The translations under genes were made by a program, and so were the position numbers. The notes under the pieces were generated by a model, which was not told the DNA's origin, ran no database searches, and saw only the letters and a program-made list of their open reading frames with translations. Below, piece after piece: positions 24,125 to 36,438 of a stretch of DNA of 64,000 nt. The stretch lies in assembly GCA_038503065.1 (NCBI GenBank), contig JBCAMK010000021.1:992001-1056000 (forward strand). The letters run 5' to 3'. The DNA is from Paragyromitra xinjiangensis. Its lineage: Eukaryota > Ascomycota > Pezizomycetes > Pezizales > Discinaceae. Each line of letters starts with the position of its first letter. Position 1 is the stretch's first letter.

Positions 24125-27100
24125 GTTTCATTTGTTTTGTTTTTGTTTTTGTTTAGTACTATTAGCGTGGCATTTATCTGCAATGGAGCGAATATCGTGT
24201 CTCCTCTACCAGGTCTACAACGTGTGCAAATATGGGAAATGGGATTGGTGGGTTACTATCTAGGGGGGGATTATGGAAGGTTTGAGGTGGAATTCATATA
24301 GAGGGCTCATCGCAGATGTGGGAAGTGAGTGGTAGACTTAGTTTCTTTGTATTGTCTTTTTTTAACCTGTTCATTCTTATACTGGGAATAAGACATAAAA
24401 TATCACTCATTGAGGCAGTTGACAACAGCCGCCCGGGTCTTGACCTTCACAGGGAAGTTTAGGGCTCAAGTTACCAGAATACTAGCCAAGGAAAGCACGA
24501 TCCGGATTTAGAGATACGGCTTTCGTTACCCCCTAGGGCTTGAAAACGATGAGCAGTGTTTAAAGCGTAGATAGATGGGTTCTTGATTGGATAACTATTC
24601 AAGGCACCTCCGATACCTCGATTTAAAATCACAATCTAAAACTACAGAATCTAACCCCCCGATCTGCTCGATTACAAGAAGGACATTGATCCGAAGTATC
24701 ATAGGATCTAGGAGAAACCCTCCATTTCCTCTAGACCAGAGCCCTAACAAGTTCCGAGAGAGTTTCCCCATCCCCACTTGCCGACTGAAAACCCTCAAGA
24801 AAGTGGTCAATACTTTCTTCGTCAATACCTCATTTTAACCCTGTAGTCAAACACCCTTAAGCAGGTGAAAAATCCACTAAGCAATCCTCACAAAATACCC
24901 CTCTTCAAGGAGGATCAGTAAGATAAGCGCAAGTGCCTTTGCCGATTTAGTTGATAAACGATGCACAGGGCGAAACCGGCGATCCACGGACCAATCTTAA
25001 GAGCTTATCTGGAGTGGTACAGGGATGATCTAGATGAGGAGGAGATAGAAGGTGTATCTTAGCGTAGAGTAAATCCAACCTATCGCGTTTCTAGTCTTGG
25101 TGTTCAGAAATGGTGCAATGGGGCCTAGAATAGCAGTGCACTTAAGGACTCCGGAGCCAGCTATCGCTCGAACTGAACCCACGGCCACAGCGGACTCGGC
25201 GGGATGAACATCTCAGTTGTGCACAGGTGATCCGCACAGACTTCCGACGCCCACGGTAACACTAGGAACCAAGAGAGGGGAGTACCACAGAAAAAAGTGG
25301 ATTCGATAAATCCGAAATATGGTTAATCTTGTCACACCCTACCTTAATCACAACTTCATATCGACTAACTGTTATGCTTCTTATCTCTTGCCTAGACCTC
25401 ATCGACCGATGTTAGACTTTGATATATTGCCCCGCGTTTCTTGAGCAAGAAACATGTTTATGAGCCGAATTAGCCGAATCACAGGTTATCACTCGTCTAT
25501 ATGCCGAGTCACCTGCCGAGAAACATTTCGATTGAAGGTTGGAAATGAGATCTTGTATCTGTCAAACTACCAAGAATTCGCTAGTGCCTTTGGTCTTACG
25601 CTGCTGCACCTCCAATCTCACTACATTAGAGCGGAAACAAACGCTTTGGCTAGATTAGTACAGACCCCTATCCCCGAAAATATGGCCGAAGACTGGGTGC
25701 CGAGATTACGGGATGGTCTAGAGACATAGGTTCATTGTATATCGCTAAGGCAGGTAGAAACCTGCGGGTTTCTGCAAGAGGATTTATGCGGTATAAGTGG
25801 GGTCCAAAACATGTGTAATTAGATAGTGGGCATGTCGTCATATAGAGATATATGTAGCTGCACGGCGAAGACGCGAGCTGTCCGTGCACTGCTGCATGGG
25901 AAGAGTGCGTTCCAAAGCCGCAGTAGTGTTTAGTTTGATGAAAATGAGTAATGGGAGGTAGAATCTGACGTGAAACATCATGCATCGATTTCCAAGGAAG
26001 GTCGCCGCTTACTCTGAGCTTTTTTTCCCCCGACTGCCCTCCGGGTTTCCTGAAAATCTCTAGTCCTATGCTTAATTTCGGAGACTAACTCATTACATCA
26101 TCTTTCAGACCCACCAGAAAGGTAATCACTATGTGGTGAGCTTGATGTTGTGGTTTTCAATCGAGTGATCGTCCGTGACTGCTTAATTGTATCTTCTCGA
26201 CCTACATATCAAGATCTGTGTCTTCCTTGCATACTCTTAGGTAACGGATGATATAGTCCTTTTAATATCTTCTATACACAAACTCCTATAATCTAGCTAA
26301 TGGAACTGTTCTCAGTATATTAAGTCTTCGGCAGCTTCAGGTTTGGCATGTGCACTTGCTCTAAGACGGATAAGCTGTTTTACCGACATTTCTTGTGAAG
26401 TGGAAGGTCTCCTAGCACTGACATACCTATCTCTAGGTATCACAAGCTTAAGAGGGCTCGATTAACTTCGGGTGTGGACTCCACACTTTGCCAATTCCAG
26501 GGTAGGAAACAAAAACCCGTAGGATCCTCATTAAGTCACCGGGGGAAACAGCAACTCTTTCTTATGTCCGTAGAGGTTAAGTTTACCTAAGACACCAATC
26601 TCCTAACAACTAGTAGAGGGAAATGACAGTGCCATATCTCAGATAGACAGATACGCGTAATAACTCAAAAGAGGCGCTAATTTACCAAACCCCGAGTGCT
26701 GCACGGTGACCACATCACATGATAGCTCGAGTGATAGACGATGACTCCGAGTCACTTCCAAACCAATTACCTTCTCAAGAGCTTTCACCTCCGGAAATAC
26801 AAAAACACAGGTTAATACTCCAACCGGGACCACAGGACCCCCCTCGTGATCCTTTTTGAGAGATCGAAAGGTCTAGATCGCCGTGAAGAATGGACGGAGG
26901 GATATGCATTGAGTAAGGTTGGTGAGTGACGAGTCCGTGTATTACAGTAGCTGGCAGTTACAGTAATGTGTAACTCAATTGTCTGGGAAAAAAAAACTTT
27001 CTCACGTCGTCATCTACGAAGTAAGTTTGTTGAAGGGAGTTTGGTTAATAAACCTGATACATCAGCTGTTTCAACCCTAACCTTTGATAGAATGGGGTAT

Positions 27101-30100
27101 AGTGTTTGATTAGACTATCGTTTATCAAATGACCGAATTTCAGTATATGAATATTAGATCACTAAAGATCTGTAGCTTAACCGAGTCCACATTTTAGCTA
27201 TCTTTACGACCTAAACTTTGCTCTCAGAGAAAACCTAACTTTACCAAGACGTTGAAATAAAGTGTAAGACACGGCCTGTGCAGGTGCAGTGGGCTCGAGC
27301 TCGATCCCTTAATGCACGATACTCGGGAAACTCCCCCCCAAGACTAATTGGGAACACAGCCAACTTATTCAATTGAAACGGCCATGTTTGCATTCCAGCC
27401 TTAAAACGAATGAATTCAATCGTGTCTTCCAAGCCGCAGTCTGACACAAAACCTTTATTTCAACGTTTCACCATGAGCTTCGTTGTTCCATCTGAACCCT
27501 CCTATACGCCTCACCGGCCCGAACACGAACTCAAAATGCGCGGCTGTGTCGATTACGATGATGTGTTCAAATCTGAGAAGAGAGAAAAAAAAGAAAAGTT
27601 GCAGATGAATGGGAGACAGAACTGGTCATATGGGGGAGTTTCAATACTAACTGCCGTTCCTCCTCCTCCCCCCCCTGATCGGCGTTCATAGAGTTCGAAT
27701 ATAGACCTATGAAGCTGCGGGAAATCCCCCACCGCACGTATCACGACCATGTGTGGTTTTCCACGAGTATATAATTCTTACATATCCTCCCCCTCCAGCT
27801 CATATTCAAATCTTGAAACACAATGTCGGTGTAGTGGACCTCACAGAGGAGACCCGACAAGGTATATGAACCCACAAGAACCCACCCATTGGCCCTCTAG
27901 GCAGTCTTTTAATCAATATCATTATGCCGCCACCCTCTCGCTCACCGATTTGCTGTAATGGGATTCCAATCAGGTCGATGCTTCTATGGAGATGTTGTGT
28001 ATTTGGTGACGACTTGATGCATATGGGTAGGTATCGATGAATCTTCAAAAGAAGCTATCATCGAGTAATTGCACTTTTTTTTTCCCCCCCTCCTCGCGCA
28101 TTAAAACCTACACTTTTATACCGAAGAGTCACGAGGAGCAAATGGATTTTGTTAGATGTTCGTTGCATTTCCTGCATGTATGTCTGTGCTCGAGGGTACT
28201 TTATGCGGCGGCATCGGAGAAAATATTTTGGTTGTGCGGCAGCAGGTAGATATTGCCGTTTCCCAAAAGCTTGTCAATTACGGGGTCGGAGATGTCTGCG
28301 AATGAGAAGGAAGTGGTGGTGGTGGGGGGGAACTGGGCGAATCGCTTTGGTGCCTAATTAGGGCTAGAAGAGCCAAAAGAGGCTCGTTGATTACGTTTCG
28401 ACGACGGCACCCGCTACGAGCTTCTTCACTATCAACAGAAGCCGACTGAAATCAGCAAAGTCTCGCCGAATTTAGTCGTGCGCGCTTTCGATACATGAAT
28501 TCAATGTACCCCGCAAGAAACCCTCGACCTATCGCTGCCGGTCTATAGTGTTAGTGGAAATTCGATATTTTGCGGTATTTTCTCCCCCCTTCTGCCACCG
28601 TGATTCGATCAAGCCACAGACGTGGGAATATGACATGGGAGGCAAATGGCTAGAAAAGAGTCCGTTCGCGAGTGCCCTAGTGGCGTTTTGGTATTTTTAT
28701 ACGAATTAACATGCATGTCGCCAATGATTCTGGCTATGGGTTTTTCCTGGATGAACTTTTTTTCTCACCAAGAGCTCCGGATCCAGTCGGGAACTCGCAG
28801 CACCGGTAACAGAAAACAAGTTCTCGCCACCGAGTGTCATGGAAGAAAAAGACGAGAAAGCAAGACGCTCAAGGCCAACTGTGTGATTCGTTGCCGGTCA
28901 TGGATGGGCACTCGGCACCCGTCCCTCAATCAATCTCACATGCGTACTAGCCAGGCACTGACCACTAATAAAAACCATCCCGGAACGGATACCCCCCTTT
29001 GATTGCTGACATCCGAGGTTATAGTGATCGTCGAATGGCGAACAGTGGATTCAGATGAGCCATACAAGAATTGCATTGGAAACTGGTTGTGTTCGGGATA
29101 AGGCCTGACGTGGTGCGGATAAAGGAATGCCAACGTACAAATCAGAATTAAGGCAGTCGCGATAGAAAGGGCTACCCGTGCATCAGAGCTGAGGGAGCTG
29201 CTGCATCATGAGCATTGCGGATAAACACAACAGGATTGCAAACAAATAATTAACTGAAGCGGTTCGCAATAAATAAATGCAAATGCTCAATACGAGACCG
29301 TGCTAAACGAGGAAAGCGCACATAATACACTAAAAAACATGTACAGCCTATAGGGTGGAAATCTCCCACCCCCGTGCTTAGTACTACCGTGCCCTGTTAG
29401 CGCGACGACGTCTGTTGTGATTCGCCCTCCACGGACCAGTATGTGCGTCTTTATCCGTACCACGTCAATGCTCTTTCCCGTCGGCTTCCCAAAAATCAAA
29501 AGTAACCTCTTCCTCATCTCAAATCATTGGCCTCCAATTTTTCCACCAAGCCAAATAAACGCCATCCACTAAAATCAACCAGACCATGCATACAATGATA
29601 ATCCAGACCCTTTCGACTCTTCCAAGGATATAGGTACTAGCGGGTTCCTCCCCACTTTCTTACCCATAGGTGCTTAGCTCGCATCTTGTACGCCGAGTAT
29701 ACCACCTTCTGCAATTCTCGTCTGACGTCCATGTTGCTTACGAGTTCAAATTTTAATTTTGAACTCAACCCGACCCTGCTGTGCTGGCTTGCCGCCTTAG
29801 GCCCCGATCGAAAGTAAGAAGAGAAAAAAAAAAGACAAGAAGAGCAGCAATTGCATGGGAGAAACCCTAGGGAACGGCATGCGGTGTGTAACATGCACGA
29901 AGGAAAATCAATTACAAGCTGCGCATGTGTTGTACAAGGCAGAAAGTCCGATCAATTCCCGGGTGCCCCTGCTTATAGCTCCCCGTGCGTTCATGCGAGA
30001 GGAACATTTGTGCATACGCTTAGCCAGATGCCTTTCGAGGACTCGTAAATTCTTTGTACGATATATTTTTGTAATACTAATTTAACAAAGAAAAGAACAG

Positions 30101-30417
30101 GAACGTAACCACGTGAAGAAGACGTATAAATTCGTGAAAACCAGACAAAAGAACAAAAAGCAAGTCAAACGCGCAATTCGGAAACCCTCTTTAAAACATG
30201 AAAAATCTTCCCCCAAAGCCCATATATCATAAAGTAAGAAACAATTCAAAATAATACTAGAAACTATACTCTGCCCTGTAACATTTTGTCGCTCGCAAAC
30301 CGTTCGCATAAACCGAAAACCGAAAATCGAAAACCGTCCGTATCGTAGGTAGTTTACCTGACCTCAGCGGTTTGGCTCAGGGTCCTTTGTCGAATTCTCG
30401 GGAACAGCCTCCGTAGA
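24125..30417. other. long gene-poor region
   Basis: No gene can be supported in 6.3 kb. Frames at 25454-25729, 27410-27691 and 28646-29002 are 90-120 codons without motifs or splice partners. The span contains AT-rich segments (24400-27200), GTGGTGGTGGTGGGGGGG near 28311-28329 and several A/T runs. No transposon frame was recognised. Confidence 0.45.
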
Positions 30418-33400
30418 CTAAGTGTCCGCTTTTCCTTTGGCAGAGATACCCATGTCAGCATCTCCAGATCCTTTGTTTTGAGCTTTCTCTCTATGAAGAA
30501 CAAATGCCACCTTCGACTCTGGGGATTTATTGAGAACTGTCTCTTGAAGAATCTCCTTTGACTTCTTGTCGCTACTCTTCTTAGCCACTGGTGCCGGCAC
30601 AGGCTGCAATTTCATAACTGGCAACTCCTGGGTCGGGGTCTGCGGTTGTGATGAAGTTGTAGATGGTGCTGTTGTTGATGGTGCTACCGTCTCTTCGTCC
30701 CAATCCTCATTTTCCCACTGCGTACTGTTATCCTTCACCTGTGGGGATTCTGTCTGTGCTGTCTGGGTGCTGTAGACGACTGGGGTTGGTTGATGCTCAA
30801 TGGGCTTCTCCTCAGGCTTCTCCACGGGCTTCTCCACGGGCTTCTCCGCAGGTTTCTCCGCAGGTTTCTCCGTAGGCTTCTCCGCGAGCTTTTCCTTGGG
30901 TGCTTCGGCCCTATTGACATCAACCGCATTACCATTATCCGTTTGTGTCCCATTAGTAGATGTGCCCTTAGCTAGGATGTTTGCGATGAAAGCTGGCGGA
31001 AGGCCCCTAAGCTCTTCTAACTTTGCGTGAGGATCCTTTATTGTGTCAGTAGTCGGTCGCTGTTTGCGTGTCAGCCTAAGAATTCACGCTACATACCCAA
31101 TCTTCCTGGGACGGAATTCCAGCGGCGCTGGGGAATTTGCCCTCTTCAGCAGACAACCAATGTGGCCCTGTCCTCCTGATAGGTGCTGGTGTAACAGGCA
31201 GCGGTGGACGCTCATCTACAACAGCAACCTTTGAGTTATACTTGCCCACAATGCGGGAGCTTGGTTCAGCTGATTGAAAGCTGTGAGTACGATTGCCCTT
31301 CAGACCGGAGACATATTCCTGAATTCCCGGAACCGAGTCCCATTGGTTTTCCCGAGTATAATCCTTCCATTCTTCTGTGTCCTGGGCTGTGTTGTCCACA
31401 TCCTCAGTTGCATGGGAATCTTCATAATCCTCATCCTCCAAGGCTGGGAGCTCGTCCGCAAACACACGGCTGGTCTGTCTTGGCTTCTTCTCCCATGGGA
31501 AAATTGGTTTTATCTCAGGTTCCTTAGCAGGCTCTCGGATTTCCAGGGAGACTTGGCGCCGTAAACGTTCCGCGGGAGGAGGCGTTGGGGTAGAGACCAG
31601 GGGCATCCTTGACTGTTCAGGCTTGTCCCACTCGTTCGTATACATCATGAAAGGCAGATGGCGGGCTTCCGGTTCAGTACGAGTAGGTGGAGCAGACCTA
31701 GAATAGAAATCAATAACACACCCAACATCATATAATACCTTAATACTTACTTTGCAGGATCCCACTTATGCGCTGAGTAAACAATTTGTCCTGGCTGAGT
31801 TTCCGCGAGACGTCCATCATATTTGTGTTGAGCACGTTCTGAGATTGGTTCACCCCTGGCGTTATACTTTTGGACCAAAAAGCTTTGAGGGCCAGTTTCA
31901 AAGTATTGAGCTTGGGGCACAGGCCCTTCTGGTGTCAACACGGACTCCGGGAATTCTCCATAAAATGGCCTAGCTAGAGGTTGAGGTTGGGCAGTGGAAC
32001 GTTGAGGCTCTGGTTGCTTTTTCTGGACCTGAGGAGAAGCAATGGACCTGATTGGGACAAATTTTGACTTGGGCGTTGCGACACCATATCTCGGTTCATT
32101 TCGGGGACTAAAGCTAGCACTATGTTGGTAATCAGTCTCACCAGGCCACACACGAGTTGCAACAGCTTTGGGTTTAGGAGACACAGTTTCGAGCTGAGAG
32201 GGACGTTGCAGTTGCTGGAAAGTCTGAACCGGATAATGATGTTGCTGCTGAATAGGTGCAGCGTTGCGTTGCTGTTGCTGTTGCTGTCGCTGTTGTTGCT
32301 GTTGCTGTTGCTGCGATGGCTGGTATTGCTGGTGCTGCTGGTTTTGGTGTTGCTGGTGTTGCTGGTGTTGCTGATGTTGCTGATGTTGCTGGTGCTGTTG
32401 GTGCTGATATTGCTGTTGGTGTGACTGCTGTGGTTGCTCATTCTGGAAAGACTGAACGCCGCGCTGCTGCTGCTGCTGGGAACTACCACTGGAGTGAGTT
32501 GCCGACCCCGGATGCCCGCCTGACTCCCCCTGCTGAGCACCTGAAGTGTAAGAAGATCCCGAGTACGCCTGCTGAAACCCATTCGAATTCCCACTGCCAC
32601 TACCACCACCACCACCGCTACCACCTCCGCCTCCACCTCCACCTCCTCCATATTGAGAACCGCTTCCTGGTTTAGATTCTGATGCTGGCCTGAAATGTTT
32701 ATCCCAAACCGCCCACCAATGACCTACTAGTTGATCGTGGGGTGAACCAGTATGCTGTGATGACGAAGTCTTTCCAACGGTCCATGGCTTCTCAGCACCG
32801 ATAAAATGGGCCAAACTGACTGTGGATCCGTAATGACGGAATGCAGGAACATATCTAAATATCGTCAATTAGCGAATGAAGAAACTGGAAGGAGTTTGAA
32901 GAGAACAAGTACTGATATGATGCTGAAGGCGTGCAGTTGTATGTGAAAGAAAGACGATGGTAGTTTCTAAAGTAAGAGTTAAAGAGTCCTTGATCGGCAC
33001 CTTTGAGAAATGTTAGTTATGATAGACGAAGGCATAAGCGGGTTCGGAACATACCATCAAAAGAAACACCACGTCCTGCTAGCTGCAGGAGAGAGAAGTA
33101 AGTGCCAGCATCGGGTTTGAGCAGCATGACACCCTAATCCATAATTAGCTATGATACTTTGCTTGAGATGCCACTAGGAATGAATCGTACGCTATTGAAG
33201 CAATCAGGCCAACCGATATCGGGAGCAGCCTAGGGTGATGTTAGATTCCTAAATTAAGTCTTCCAAATCTAACTAGGAACTCACGGCAAAGTTGGCATCC
33301 ACATCAAACAATTCATCTGGAGCCCTCAAAGCCACAATATCTGCGTCTAGGAACACGATCTTTCTAAATTGTGTCTGTTTCCAGATATTGATCTTGGTGA

Positions 33401-33886
33401 AAGTTGCATTGAGATCCAGACGGTCCATGAGGTCGAGGTTCGCTGGTGTCTCGTTGTAGATATGATCCACTGGAATCACATAATCGTACAGACGCTACAA
33501 GAGGGATTATGGTTAGCCTCTAGGAGATAACATGTAGGGCTGAATCTAATAATCACCTTCAGCTCGGTGACTGTATCAGGTTTTACACCAGACAAAGTGA
33601 CCATCACGGCCAACTTCTTAGTGGTACCAGCATCACGAAGAGAGTGTGATAGTACTTGGGCACCTAAAGCGCACAGAAGGTGTAAGCCACTAGATAGCGT
33701 AGAGATAGGAGCAAGAAACACGTACCTGGGAGGTACTTGTCGTTTAGTAGCAACTAGAAACAAGCAGAAAAAACATGGTTAGCCACCGAGTACACAAAGA
33801 AAAAAAAGTCAACTTCTACAGAGAGAATTGATATCACAGCAAGACAGGAGAGAGCTCACGGTGCAATAAACATCTTCTTCAGCCAT
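30418..33886 (-). CDS. glycogenin (self-glucosylating glycogen primer)
   Basis: Glycogenin attaches glucose from UDP-glucose to its own tyrosine, priming glycogen synthase. Ten exons (33886-33860, 33753-33726, 33663-33557, 33494-33285, 33229-33191, 33133-33055, 33000-32913, 32854-31751, 31697-31097, 31035-30418) close in phase to about 966 residues. The GT8 domain starts MAEEDVYCTLLLNDKYLPG and shows the Mn/UDP-binding D104-A-D106, DQG at 166-168 and Tyr192 in the position of human Tyr195. C-terminal to it lie a Gly tract, a long polyQ/His region encoded by CAG-type repeats, then conserved fungal motifs FPWEKKPRQTSRVF and NQWDSVPGIQ (likely glycogen-synthase binding), and a Glu-Lys-Pro repeat tail. 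The last intron was taken as 61 bp ending at 31036 because it has a TACTGAC branch site; a 37-bp alternative exists. Confidence 0.93.
30795..30905 (-). repeat. Glu-Lys-Pro tetrapeptide repeat in the glycogenin tail
   Basis: Twelve-base units encode consecutive EKP-x tetrapeptides (EKPA, EKPT, EKPV, EKPE, EKPI), about eight in a row. The GC-rich codons are nearly identical between units, implying recent expansion. Confidence 0.8.
32230..32650 (-). repeat. CAG/CAA-rich and GGT-rich low-complexity tract in glycogenin
   Basis: On the coding strand this part of exon 8 gives a Gly-rich run (about ten Gly at its start), a Gly/Ser segment, and then interrupted polyGln with His at regular intervals (HQQ units). 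The DNA is a long array of imperfect trinucleotide and HQQ-encoding hexa- or nonanucleotide units, prone to length change. Open frames on the opposite strand here are shadows of this bias. Confidence 0.85.
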
Positions 33887-35093
33887 GGTGAGAAATTGGT
33901 CCTGATGATGATGCTCACTGATGCTTGCTTGAATGCTGAGTGGAAAAAACGATGAGAAGAACGGCGGCGACGAGTCGAGATAAAGGGGTTTGAGGGGCGA
34001 CTAGCAACGGAGATGGGAGCGAATGATAGGACAGAAAAGGCAAACGATACGGAACAAACCAAACAGCCCTCAGCGATGGTGCGGAGCCTCTCTATGCGTG
34101 TTCCTCCTGTTCACCGTTGCTCTATCACTCTATCGGCCTTTGCTATGCACTGCGTGGACAGCGATACACAAAAATTGTCTCCACTGCTATTTGCTGGCTA
34201 TGCGTGCAGCTGGAGTAGTTCTAGAGTAGATAGATAGATTGCTGCTGCTGCTCCTGCTGCTCCTGCTGCTGCCTGCCTGCTTTTCTTGCTTGCTGCGCGA
34301 TATCCTCCCCCCTAGTGCAGATCTGTGGGTGGGGCCAAGGAAACACGGACTTTGTGCCAGACCACTCAGCGCTGCGAGGGACGACGACGGAAAAGAAAAT
34401 ATCTCCCATCCAACTTCCAACGTCCGGCGGAATTCTTGACGTCGCGATTTGACGATCTTCGCCCACTACGGTAGTTTGGTTGCGTCTGACGTTGCGCACG
34501 TGCCGCGCCGAGAACCTAAACGCAAGCGAGCGTTGAGGTGGAACCTTCCCGTCTTGCTGTCCCAGAGTCAATCCCCCCCCAGAGGTGTGCCTTGTTTCGA
34601 GGCGCGCCTGCACTGCTAGGCCAGTGGGAAACGCCTCTGCGTCGGATCTGTATGGTTCAGACATCTTCGGAAACATCGACCGTCTCGCCGGTTAATACCT
34701 ATCAAGCTCCGAAAAACCGCTTTTGTTTCCGGATATTCAAGCTCATCAATTACCCGCCGGCGAGTGAACGATCGATCGAGAAATCTAAGGCTACCCTTTA
34801 CCCAGCCCAGGCCAAAATTCAGAGGAAACAATTGAAGAAAAGCCTCGCACAACACGGAAATAGTCCGGCTCGGGCCGTAGACAGCTATCACTTGCCGCGA
34901 GGTTTTGGCGAGAGACCTCACTCGGTATCGAAAACCAGAGAGTATATCGGAAAATTGGGGTTTCAGATAGAAGAAAGCCCAATAATAGACTCCATCCCTT
35001 GGTTTTCCAGGGACAACTCGATACTTTAGCTCAGACCTACGGAAGGCGATAGGATGAACTCTTCAACGCTAATTTTTCGATATTCTGGAAGTA

Positions 35094-35258
35094 CAGTCGT
35101 TCACGGGGTGACGGCGAATCCTGTCTGATGGCGAACAGGGGTTATGCACAGTATATTTCAGTACGAATTTGCTAAGCTGCCAATTTTCTCGGTCATTTAT
35201 TGGCCAAAAACCCCTGTTCGCCATCAGACAGGATTCGCCGTCACCCCGTGAGTGACTG
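35094..35258. mobile_element. MITE-like inverted-repeat element, 165 bp, TA target sites
   Basis: Arms 35094-35143 and 35209-35258 are 50-bp inverted copies differing at only two positions near the outer end (positions 6-7), around a 65-bp AT-rich centre. The ends read CAGTC and are flanked by TA on both sides (35092-35093 and 35259-35260), which fits the TA target duplication of Tc1/mariner/Fot1-type elements. No coding capacity remains, so it would depend on a transposase elsewhere. The near-identity of the arms suggests a young or hairpin-homogenised copy. Confidence 0.8.
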
Positions 35259-36413
35259 TAGACGGATTTTCTGCCGCTCCCCTGTGAAGCATCAAGCACC
35301 TTTCCATATCGGCAATTGCCCTAGCCTTACCTTTGCCACCTTATTTCTTAGTTGCTCGCACTAACACGGAACCCCTCACTTCTGCGGTAGTTTGGAGACT
35401 TCCCCTCATAGCAACCAGAAGCTATGGCTGGGTGACTACAATCTTCAGCAGGGGCTCCGGTTCAGAACATCCCACCAGTAGATGATTTTGATAATGAGCA
35501 TTTGAATCTGCACAGCAGAATTCAATAGCCGTCGAAAACGTGTAGAAAAAGCATAAATAAATGGTGCAGGGGAAAGAAAAAGGGACAGGAACCACCAATG
35601 GCAGGAATCTGTGCCTTTCTGGAAGGAGAGCCTCTGGTCCGACTGGCTGATCTCGTCTCAACCCTAACCTCTGAGCATTCCATGAGATGAAACCAATTGG
35701 AAATTGGCCCGAAACTGTTGTTTTTTGGCAACGGCATTTCATGCGGTTCCCCAAAAAATCTTGGATTCTCGCATGCGGAGCCGATTGAAGGAAGGCTCCA
35801 TCTCGCCACGTCCGTCTCGGTGGAACTCATCCGGTGCCAAAATTTCTAAGCCTACGCACCGGAAATTACGATACCCCCACCTCCACCTCCAAACTTCATA
35901 ATTCTATTGCCACTTGTGCAGGATTTAAAAAAAATCTATCGGTGGGTCTGGTATGTACGCAAGCTCCTGCGGTCGTTACGAATGGGTGCGCAGCAAGCAC
36001 CATCGATTTTCCACGTGAAATGCCGTCTGCAACTGCAACCGTGGAAGACTCAGAGGGCTGAGCTGTAATGTTCACGGCAAGGAGAGGAGGATGTTTCAAT
36101 GCATCGCGCTACAGGATTGAATCTCACTGTCACTGATGAGGCCGTATCTCACTCAGGTGCCTACAAGTTTTTAACACCTCATGGATTATAATTTACCACA
36201 ACCACACGTCATGAGTGCGCTGGGAAGGTAAGTTATACTAGTACTCTGTCCTTTCACGGAGAAGATTTCTTATCGATAGGTTCATCCGCTGAGAAGTCTT
36301 ATCTATAGGTCCAAAATGTTCAATAGTTTCGTCATTCACGGGTGCCGAGGAAGTGCTCAAGATCATTGGCTCTGTATAGAGCCTGAGATGCCTTCTCCGA
36401 GCTCAAGCTGCTG

Positions 36414-36438
36414 AATCTATGTACGAAGTACATAGATT
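36414..36438. repeat. perfect 11-bp hairpin with 3-base loop
   Basis: AATCTATGTAC, then GAA, then GTACATAGATT form an uninterrupted stem-loop. It is followed within 20 bp by a G-rich run. It could be a transcription-related hairpin, a protein-binding palindrome or chance; no adjacent gene is recognised. Confidence 0.5.

Noticed and set aside
25454..25729. 91-codon plus-strand frame
   Set aside because: No domain, no clear leader, and nearby DNA is AT-rich with random frames.
27410..27691. 93-codon frame with a Pro-rich end
   Set aside because: The end comes from a C run and the rest shows no family; could be real but not supportable.
28646..29002. 118-codon plus-strand frame
   Set aside because: No motif; opposite-strand frames overlap it; no splice partners.
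31974..32675. Long frames opposite or out of frame with the glycogenin polyQ exon
   Set aside because: They read the CAG array as poly-Ser/Asn, poly-Ala/Val or poly-Leu; the glycogenin frame is the only one with a domain.
34652..35029. 126-codon plus-strand frame upstream of the MITE-like element
   Set aside because: No recognisable motif and no promoter or splice evidence; kept only as part of the gene-poor region.
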